This document shows, one piece after another, positions 50,755 through 57,529 of a stretch of DNA of 64,000 bases. Position 1 is the first letter of the stretch. Each line of letters opens with the position of its first letter. A program made the translations under genes and the position numbers. The DNA is from Dactylosporangium aurantiacum (lineage in GTDB: Bacteria > Actinomycetota > Actinomycetes > Mycobacteriales > Micromonosporaceae), in NCBI RefSeq assembly GCF_000716715.1, contig NZ_JNYJ01000021.1, positions 230,723 to 294,722 on the forward strand, in the 5' to 3' direction. The notes under the pieces are model-generated. The model did not search any database, had not been told where the DNA came from, and saw only the letters and a list, made by a program, of their open reading frames with translations.

Positions 50755-51162
50755 TTATGTGCCGCGGGCCGCCAGGCGGCCGCCGAGCAGGGCGTCGACC
50801 TTGCTGACCAGCGTGCTCGGCCGGATGGGCTTCTGCAGGTACTCCGTGGCGCCGACCAGCATCGCCTCCTCGCGGCCGCGCATCCGCCCGTACGCGCTGA
50901 CCATCAGGACCGGCAGCTTCGCGGTCGCGGGGTCGGCCCGCAGCGTCTTGCACAGGTCCAGACCCGACAGCCTGGGCATCCACATGTCGGTGACCAGCAG
51001 GTCGAACTCGGCGTCCCGCAGCGCCTCCAGGGCCTCGCCACCGCTGGTGACGGCGACGACGGCGGCACCGGCGGACTCCAGCGCCATGGTGAACAGCTCC
51101 CTGATGTCCGGGTCATCCTCGGCCACCAGGATCGTGGCCACCGTCTCCACGCCGTCGTCCAT
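50755..51162 (-). CDS. Single-domain response regulator
   Basis: 135 residues, receiver only: TILVAEDDPDIRELFTMALE (acidic pocket), VTDMWMPRLSG with phospho-acceptor Asp59, VLMVSAYGRM (Ser/Thr switch) and EYLQKPIRP with the conserved Lys. No output domain, so it acts by protein contact or is a phosphorelay intermediate. No histidine kinase adjoins. Divergent from the aldo/keto reductase over only 23 bp. Confidence 0.85.
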   Translation of the reverse strand: MDDGVETVATILVAEDDPDIRELFTMALESAGAAVVAVTSGGEALEALRDAEFDLLVTDMWMPRLSGLDLCKTLRADPATAKLPVLMVSAYGRMRGREEAMLVGATEYLQKPIRPSTLVSKVDALLGGRLAARGT

Positions 51163-51172
51163 CAGCCCAGCT

Positions 51173-51178
51173 TAAGAT
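51173..51178 (+). promoter_or_regulatory. -10 box of the aldo/keto reductase gene
   Basis: TAAGAT, 7 nt, GTG 51186, no ribosome binding site. Confidence 0.5.
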
Positions 51179-51185
51179 CCTCTTC

Positions 51186-52184
51186 GTGGTGTACGAGGCG
51201 GCTTCGAGCCGATACCAGGACATGCAGTACCGGCGCAGCGGGCGCAGCGGGTTGAAACTGCCGGCGATCTCGCTCGGCCTGTGGCACAACTTCGGCCACG
51301 CCCGGCCGTACGAGACCCAGCAGGCGATCGTCCGTCGCGCCTTCGACCTCGGCGTCACGCACTTCGACCTGGCCAACAACTACGGGCCGCCGCCGGGCTC
51401 CGCGGAGCTGAACTTCGGCCGCATCCTCGCCGAGGACCTGCGCCCCTACCGGGACGAGCTGATCATCTCGACGAAGGCCGGCTACGACATGTGGGAGGGC
51501 CCGTACGGTGAGTGGGGCTCCCGCAAGTACCTGACGGCGTCGCTGGACCAGTCGCTGCGGCGGATGGGCCTGGAGTACGTCGACATCTTCTACTCCCACC
51601 GGCCCGACCCGGACACGCCGCTCGAGGAGACGATGGGGGCCCTGGACCGGGCCGTGCGGGCCGGCAAGGCGCTCTACGCCGGCATCTCCAACTACTCGCC
51701 GCAGCAGACGGCCGAGGCCGCGCGCATCCTGCGGGAGCTGGGCACGCCGCTGCTCATCCACCAGCCGCGGTACTCGATGTTCGACCGCTGGATCGAGGAC
51801 GGGCTGCTCGACGTGCTGGAGGCCGAGGGCGCGGGGTGCATCCCGTTCTCGCCGCTGGCGCAGGGGCTGCTGACCGACCGGTACCTGCGCGGCATCCCGG
51901 ACGACTCGCGGGTGCGCACCAGCCACTTCCTCAGCGAGAGCGACCTGAGCCCGGCGCGGCTGGCCACCATCAAGGCCCTCGACGAGGTGGCCCGCGGGCG
52001 TGGGCAGAGCCTCGCGCAGCTGGCGCTGGCGTGGGCGCTGCGGGACCCGCGGGTCACCTCGTTGATCATCGGGGCGAGCTCGGTGGCGCAGCTGGAGCAG
52101 AACCTGGGGGCGCTGTCGGCTCCCGCCCTGTCCGCGGACGAGCTCACCCGCATCGACGCGGTGCTAGCTGAGCAGGCCGTTTAG
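51186..52184 (+). CDS. Aldo/keto reductase (YghZ/GpR-like)
   Basis: 332 residues of the NADPH-dependent TIM-barrel family. Catalytic Tyr and Asp in GVTHFDLANNYGPPPGSAE, Lys in ELIISTKAGYDMWEGPYGEW, His in LEYVDIFYSHRPD; NADP-binding C-terminal segment ITSLIIGASSVAQLEQNL-like (VTSLIIGASS). The GYDMWEGPYGEWGSRKYL segment is typical of L-glyceraldehyde 3-phosphate reductase relatives (YghZ), which detoxify reactive aldehydes. 21-bp overlap with the convergent lipoprotein gene. Confidence 0.9.
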   Translation: MVYEAASSRYQDMQYRRSGRSGLKLPAISLGLWHNFGHARPYETQQAIVRRAFDLGVTHFDLANNYGPPPGSAELNFGRILAEDLRPYRDELIISTKAGYDMWEGPYGEWGSRKYLTASLDQSLRRMGLEYVDIFYSHRPDPDTPLEETMGALDRAVRAGKALYAGISNYSPQQTAEAARILRELGTPLLIHQPRYSMFDRWIEDGLLDVLEAEGAGCIPFSPLAQGLLTDRYLRGIPDDSRVRTSHFLSESDLSPARLATIKALDEVARGRGQSLAQLALAWALRDPRVTSLIIGASSVAQLEQNLGALSAPALSADELTRIDAVLAEQAV

Positions 52185-52661
52185 CGTCGTGATCACGGGC
52201 TGGAGGGCGGTGGGCACCGCACCGTCCTTCGCCGTGACCTCGTGACCGCCGTAGGTGATGGTGTACGTGTAACCGTCGGCGACGTTGGTGCTGCCGTTGG
52301 CCGTGGGCAGCTTCGAGAAGCCGACCTGCTCGAGGGCGCCCTTGATCGCGGTCAGCTCGGCCGGGGTCAGCTTGCCCTCCTTGGTGCCGGCCTTGGTCGT
52401 CAGCGTCCAGGCGCCGTCCGGGCGCACGACGAGGCGGTCGTTCGTGCCGGCCAGGCCACCCTGCCGGGTGAAGATCAGCAACGTGTCGGTGGCGCCCGGC
52501 CCGGCGCTCGTGCTCGAACTGGCCGACGCGCTGGCCGGCGCGGCGGCGCTGGTGGACGGGGTGCCGCTGGCACCGGCGGTCGCGTCCTTGGCCTCGTCCG
52601 CGCAGCCGGTCAGGGCCAGCGCGAGCAGGGCGGTGACGGCGATCGGGGTCCTCGACTTCAT
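52164..52661 (-). CDS. Lipoprotein of unknown function
   Basis: 165 residues from ATG 52661 (GGAGAG 8 nt upstream). Signal peptide with lipobox LALTGC (Cys19), a Ser/Thr/Ala-rich linker to residue 60, then a domain with TDTLLIFTRQGGLAGTNDRL, VVRPDGAWTLTTKAG, LTPAELTAIKGALEQVGF and YTYTITYGGHEVTA, resembling small actinobacterial protealysin-inhibitor-like / emfourin-type lipoproteins. Anchored outside the membrane. Confidence 0.72.
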   Translation of the reverse strand: MKSRTPIAVTALLALALTGCADEAKDATAGASGTPSTSAAAPASASASSSTSAGPGATDTLLIFTRQGGLAGTNDRLVVRPDGAWTLTTKAGTKEGKLTPAELTAIKGALEQVGFSKLPTANGSTNVADGYTYTITYGGHEVTAKDGAVPTALQPVITTLNGLLS

Positions 52662-52783
52662 CGAAGGTCTCTCCATCTCTCTTGGACTGCTCGGTCGTTC
52701 GGCGGGTTCCCCGTGACGTGTTCTTCGTTACCTTCGGTGCTCGGGGGGCGGTAACTCGCTCGTTTCTTGTCGTACCCCCACGA

Positions 52784-52789
52784 CATGAT
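52784..52789 (+). promoter_or_regulatory. -10 box of the MFS transporter gene
   Basis: CATGAT, 6 nt, ATG 52796, no ribosome binding site. Confidence 0.4.
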
Positions 52790-52795
52790 TGCCCC

Positions 52796-54412
52796 ATGCG
52801 CCTCGACCCGTACCGTCGTGTTCTCGCCCTTCCCGGCGTGCGGTCGCTCATGGTGCTGGCGCTGCTGGCCCGCATCCCGATCACCGCCATCGGGGTCACG
52901 ATGACGCTGCACGTGGCGCAGGATCTCCATCGCGGCTGGGGCGCCGCGGGTCTGGTCGGCGCCGCCCTCACCGTCGGCACCGCCATCGGCGGCCCGCTCA
53001 ACGGCCGCTTCGTCGATCGTAAGGGCCTGCGCCCGATGCTGGTCGCCACCACCGCCTGCGAGGCGCTCTTCTGGGCGGTGGCGCCGTCGCTGTCCTACCC
53101 CGCGCTGCTGGTCGGCGCCCTGGTCGCCGGCGTGTTCTCGCTGCCGGTGTTCTCCGTGGTGCGCCAGTCACTGGCCGCGCTCGTCCCGGCCGACCAGCGC
53201 CGCCAGGCCTACGCGCTGGACTCGATGTCGGTGGAGCTGTCGTTCATGGCCGGCCCGCCGCTCGCCGTGCTGCTCATGAGCAGCCTGTCGGGCCGGTTCA
53301 CCATGTGGGCGATCGGCGGCTGCCTGGTGCTGGCCGGCATCGCCCTCTTCGTGACCGACCCGCCCGTGCACGCCGCCGCCGACGCGGCCACCGACCCCGC
53401 CGAGGCCGCCGCCCCCGTGCGCCGCCGCGACTGGCTCACCCCGCGCTTCCTCGCCGTCTGCGCCGCCGCGGCCGCCACCACGATGGTCCTCGCCGGCACC
53501 GACCTCGGCATCGTCGCCATGCTCCGCGAGGCCGGCAAGGTCCAGCTGATCGGCGGCGTGCTGGCCGCCTGGGGCGTCTACTCGCTCATCGGCGGCTTCG
53601 TGTATGGCGCCCTGACCCGCGCGGTGCCGCTCGTCGCCCTGATCGGCGGCCTGAGCCTGTGCACCCTGCCGATCGGCCTCGTCGGCGACCGCTGGTGGCT
53701 GCTGTTCATCGCCCTGCTGCCGGCCGGCGCGCTCTGCGCACCCACCCTGAGCGCGAGCGCCGACCTGGTGAGCCGCCTGGTCCCCTCCCCCGCCCGCGGC
53801 GAGGCCATGGGCTGGCACGGCTCCTCCCTGACCGTCGGCCTGGCCGTCGGCTCACCCCTCGCCGGCTGGGCCATCGACCACGGCTCACCGGGCTGGGGCT
53901 TCGCGGCGGTGGGGGCGGTCGGCGCCCTCATCACCGCCGTCCTGCTGGTCCTGCGCCGCACCAGCACTCCCCTCGACCCCACCACGTCCCCACTCCCCAC
54001 GGCCGACGCGGTCCCGACCGCCGCCACGACCGCCCCAGTCCCCGCCGACGCGGCACTTCCTACCGCCGTCACGGTCGCCGCCGCCGCCCCAGTCCCCACG
54101 GCTGTCACGGTCCCCGCCGCCGCCCCAGCACTCCCCACCGCCGCCACGGGCCCCGCCGCGACCACGGTCCCCGCCGCGGACGCAGCACTCCCCGCCGCCG
54201 CCACGGCCACGGCCACGGCCACGGCCACGGCCACGGTCTCCGCCGCCGCTCCGGTCCCCGCCGCCGCCGACCCAGCCCTCCCCACCGCCGCCACGGGCCC
54301 GGCCGCCGCTCCAGTCCTCGCCGCCGACCCAGCCCTCCCCACCGCCGCCACCGTCCTCACCGACGCAGTGCTCCCCACCGACATGGCAGCGGGCACACCC
54401 GCGCGGCGCTGA
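52796..54412 (+). CDS. MFS transporter with repetitive Ala/Thr/Pro tail
   Basis: 538 residues. Residues 1-385 are 12 membrane helices of a major facilitator (LALLARIPITAIGVTMTLHV, GPLNGRFVDRKGLRPMLVAT with the DRKGLR loop A motif, FMAGPPLAVLLMSS, VGSPLAGWAIDHG), close to drug-exporter-like MFS proteins. The remaining 150 residues are an unusual low-complexity tail of repeats such as LPTAATGPAA, VPAADAALP and (AT)6, which contains no membrane segment. In the DNA this tail consists of imprecise repeats that go on, out of frame, for about 0.8 kb behind the stop codon. Confidence 0.85.
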   Translation: MRLDPYRRVLALPGVRSLMVLALLARIPITAIGVTMTLHVAQDLHRGWGAAGLVGAALTVGTAIGGPLNGRFVDRKGLRPMLVATTACEALFWAVAPSLSYPALLVGALVAGVFSLPVFSVVRQSLAALVPADQRRQAYALDSMSVELSFMAGPPLAVLLMSSLSGRFTMWAIGGCLVLAGIALFVTDPPVHAAADAATDPAEAAAPVRRRDWLTPRFLAVCAAAAATTMVLAGTDLGIVAMLREAGKVQLIGGVLAAWGVYSLIGGFVYGALTRAVPLVALIGGLSLCTLPIGLVGDRWWLLFIALLPAGALCAPTLSASADLVSRLVPSPARGEAMGWHGSSLTVGLAVGSPLAGWAIDHGSPGWGFAAVGAVGALITAVLLVLRRTSTPLDPTTSPLPTADAVPTAATTAPVPADAALPTAVTVAAAAPVPTAVTVPAAAPALPTAATGPAATTVPAADAALPAAATATATATATATVSAAAPVPAAADPALPTAATGPAAAPVLAADPALPTAATVLTDAVLPTDMAAGTPARR

Positions 54413-55250
54413 CCCCGAACACGGCAGCCGACGCCTTCGACGGCAAGACACCAACCGCCAACGCGGCACTCACCAACGACGCAGCACTCTCCCACCAGCT
54501 CGGCATTGACCAGCGACGCGGCGTTGACCAGCGACACGGCAGCGAGCACACCGGGCGCGTCGCTGGCCATCAACGCGGCAGCCGACGCGTTCGCCAAGAC
54601 ACTGACCGCCAACGCAGCGCTCACCAACAACACACCGCTGCCCAGCAACACCACAGCGGACGCACTCAGCGCGGCGCTGGCCACCAACACGGCGGCGGAC
54701 GCTTTCGACGCGGCGCTTGCCACCAATGCGGCGGTGGCGAGCAGCAACCGGCGCTGACCAGCGACACAGCAAGCGCACCCGGCGCGGCCCTCACCAGCAA
54801 CGCGGCTCTGACCAGCGACGCGGCAGCGGACACACCCTGTGCGGCGCTGGCCACCCATGCTGCAGCAGACCCATTCGACGCGGCACTGACCGCCGAGCGG
54901 CACTGACCAGCAACACGGCGGCAGGTACACCCGCCCGGCGCTCGCCACCGGCGCGGCGGCCGGCGCTTTCGACACGGCAGTGTCCACCGGCGTCGCATCG
55001 AGCAGCAACCGGCGCTGACCAGCAACACAGCAACCGGCGCGGCACTTGTCACCGACTCGGCGGACGGCACCTCCGACGCGGCGCTCGCCACCGGGCACAC
55101 TCGGTGCAGCGCTGGCCACCTGACGTAGCGTCGGACGCTTTCGCCGCGGCGGCGCGTGTCGCCATCGCTGCCCCTGACGCCGCTGCGGCCGCTGCTGCTG
55201 ATCCCCACCGCGTCGACAGACAACAGTTCGGCTGCCACCCGCCGTGACCG
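54413..55250 (+). pseudogene. Decayed Ala/Thr/Asp repeat coding sequence behind the MFS gene
   Basis: Translated pieces of one repeat family appear in changing plus-strand frames: NTAADAFDGKTPTANAALT around 54420-54480, LTSDAALTSDTAAST and NTAADAFDAALATNAAVASS in 54506-54757, ALTSNAALTSDAAADTP and AAADPFDAALTAERH to 54906, then LTSNTAAGTP, TGAAAGAFDTAVSTGVASS and ALVTDSADGTSDAALATG to about 55110. Each piece ends at a frameshift or stop, so this looks like a repeat gene, or the former end of the MFS tail, broken by indels. No intact start and ribosome binding site was found for any piece. Confidence 0.55.
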
Positions 55251-55848
55251 CGCTTGCCGACCTCGCCGCGACCCCGCGGGTCACTCGGCACCACCGTCGC
55301 GCACGGCGCGCCGCTCGCCGACAGCTCGGAACAACGCCATTGGCCGGACCACCGCTCACATCCCTCGTGGACCGCCTTCCCCGCCCCGCCGCTGCCGTCG
55401 GCGCGACCGCTCCCATCGACGTCGCGGCAGCCCAGCCGCCGCCCTCACCGCCACTGACGTCAGCCCGGAGTGCCGCCACCACGGCCATGCCAGCTCCACC
55501 GACGCCATCGCGGTCCGCGGTCGACCAGAGCACCGCTCACATCCCCGAAACGCGCCCACCGGAGCAGCACTGCCGTCGGCGCGCTGCGACGGCTGGGCCG
55601 TTTCCACCGTGCTGGTGCCGCTGCGGGCAGCCGGTGCCGCTGCGGGCAGCCATCGCTGGCGCGGGCCGTGGCGCTGCTGTCGCCGACCGGCGCGGCCGCT
55701 CAACCATCGCCGCAATCCGCCGGCCGTCGTTACTGCTGTAGCCGACGTTGCCGGTTTCGCTTCCGGTGCTGCGGTAACCCGGTGGATTGCCGGCGTCCTG
55801 GGGACGGCGATCCACCTGGTAAAAGATGCATCGGGCGGGAGGGGCGCG
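55251..55848 (+). other. Non-coding, repeat-prone stretch before the histidine phosphatase
   Basis: Long frames are open on both strands but their products are Arg/Pro/Ser mixtures without motifs. A 19-bp exact tandem duplication (GGTGCCGCTGCGGGCAGCC) is at 55614-55651. Presumably the promoter of the phosphatase gene lies near its right end. Confidence 0.4.
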
Positions 55849-56400
55849 GTGGCAGTCGAGATCATCTACGAGACGCACTCGATCACCACGGACAACGAGG
55901 CGGGTGTGGCTACCGGATGGTTGCCTGGGCAGCTGTCGGAGCGGGGGCGGGAACTGGCCCGGGAGCTCGGACGGCGCCGGCGCGGGGACGGGCTCGCCGT
56001 GGTGTTCACGTCCGACCTGGCTCGTGCGGTGGAGACCGCCGACCTCGCCTTCGGGGGCGGGGTCGACGTACGGCGGGACCGGCGGCTGCGGGAGTGCGAC
56101 TACGGGACGCTCAACGGCAGGCCGGTGGGCGAGGTCGCGCGCATCAGGGCCCGGCACATCCGGGTGCCGTTCCCGGGCGGGCAGAGCTACCAGGACGTGG
56201 TGGAGCAGACACGGGACTTCCTGACCGACCTCGCCCGGGAGTGGGACGGGGCGAAGGTCCTGCTCATCGCGCACTCCGCAAACCGGTGGGCCCTGGACAA
56301 CCTGCTGGGCGGGGTACCGCTCGAGGAGCAGGTCGACGCGCCCTTCGCGTGGCGGGAAGGGTGGTCGTACACCCTGCCCGGTGGCTGGGACGGCAGCTGA
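55849..56400 (+). CDS. Histidine phosphatase family protein
   Basis: 183 residues from GTG 55849, GGGAGGGG upstream. IIYETHSITTDNEAGVATGW has THS where many members have RHG: the catalytic His is kept and the Arg is replaced by Thr, as in a known actinobacterial subgroup. GQLSERGRELARELG, VFTSDLARAVETA (second conserved Arg), RRLRECDYGTLNG and LLIAHSANRWALDNLL (second His) complete the active site. Phosphomonoesterase of unknown substrate. The frame is open far upstream, but only this part is conserved. Confidence 0.82.
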   Translation: MAVEIIYETHSITTDNEAGVATGWLPGQLSERGRELARELGRRRRGDGLAVVFTSDLARAVETADLAFGGGVDVRRDRRLRECDYGTLNGRPVGEVARIRARHIRVPFPGGQSYQDVVEQTRDFLTDLAREWDGAKVLLIAHSANRWALDNLLGGVPLEEQVDAPFAWREGWSYTLPGGWDGS

Positions 56401-57100
56401 CGGCCGGGCGGAAAAGTCGGGATCCGGGGTGTTCGCGAGGGAACTGCCGACCGGGAGCCTCGTTAAATCTTTGTGTTGGCACGTTTCGGGCACGAGTCGC
56501 GCCGGCGGGGGTGGTGGATCACCGAGCGTGTGCCGGGCCGGGAAAGGTCTGACGATCGCACGGTGGCGCCGGGACCCCGTACGGGCTCGCGCGCCCGGAA
56601 TTGTCCGGAAGGGGACCGTCGAGGCTGAGGGCTCGTGGGAATCGACAGGCCGGGCGTCGGCGGACAGGGCCGAGAACCGGACACGGAAAGCGCCCGATCA
56701 CGGTCGTGAACCGCGGCGGAAAGTTACGGCCGGATCGCTGGGTATACGGCAGGTGAACGGCGCCTTGCCGCCGCTCAGCGGGGCCGCGCGTGCATCTTGC
56801 ACGGTGCGGCCCGGCGGTGGCGGTACGGACGCCGCAATCGACGACGGCGAGGCGTTCAGGGACGGGTTCGGCATCGGCGGGCGTCGCTGGCTGAATGCGT
56901 TTCGGCGGCAGGTGAAGATCGAGTTCGGCGGCGGGCGTGTACTTCGTCACCCCGGCTGGAGCGGACGGAGGGCGGGACGGGAGGCGTTGTCGCTGGTCAG
57001 AGTGGTTTCGGCCAGTCAAGTGGGGGCCCTTGACGGACTGTGGCACACAGGACGACGGCCCGATGACCGGGTATCCAGGAATGGGACTGATCGATGGGAC
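56401..57100. other. 700-bp stretch without a supported gene
   Basis: GC content is visibly lower than in neighbouring genes and the possible translations have irregular codon use and no motif. Nothing structural stands out. It could be a relic or a regulatory desert. Confidence 0.4.
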
Positions 57101-57217
57101 CTACCCGGCTCGACCGATTGGAGAGGTTTTGCAGGCAGTGAGAACAGCGGCGGAGGCGATCACCGCAAGGACAGCGGCGATCACGGAAAGTATCCGTCGA
57201 GTAGGGACCGCTGACAT
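57101..57217 (-). CDS. Candidate small lipoprotein (38 residues)
   Basis: From ATG 57217, with CCGGAGAG 7 nt upstream on the minus strand, the product starts MSAVPTRRILSVIAAVLAV and reaches a lipobox LTAC at about residue 28, followed by only ten residues. This is the size and shape of entericidin-like peptides: a short basic start, one hydrophobic helix and a lipid-anchor Cys. It lies alone in a poorly coding region. The opposite strand also has an open frame, so the call rests on signal peptide, lipobox and ribosome binding site. Confidence 0.45.
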   Translation of the reverse strand: MSAVPTRRILSVIAAVLAVIASAAVLTACKTSPIGRAG

Positions 57218-57529
57218 GCGCAACTCTCCGGAAAACCCGCCATCAATCGGGGTAAAACGGGCCGGATCCACCCGGCTGCCAGCCATATCTACCGGGTCCG
57301 GCGACAAACGGGATGGTTGCGTCCGTCACTCAGCGCGGTACGATCCGCCAGAGCCGCCATGCGGTCATCGGTGTGGAACCCCCTCCGCATCGCACCGCTC
57401 GTGGCACACCCGACGGAGGGCGATCTTGACTAACTGCTGCCCGCTTGCAGCAAGCGCGCCGGACCAGCAGGCTGCGATGCGCATCTCGGCATGGCCGCCC
57501 GTCGGGGCAGCAGATCGTGTGAGGTGCGC
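57218..57529 (+). other. Upstream region of the 889-aa repeat protein gene
   Basis: No gene is supported. TACGAT (57341-57346) and TTGACT (57426-57431) are promoter-like words but not properly spaced with each other. Confidence 0.35.

Noticed and set aside
53578..55533. Minus-strand open frame of about 650 residues opposite the MFS gene and the repeat region.
   Set aside because: Its products are Ala/Val/Ser/Arg mixtures created by the high-GC repeats on the other strand; no motif or ribosome binding site is present.
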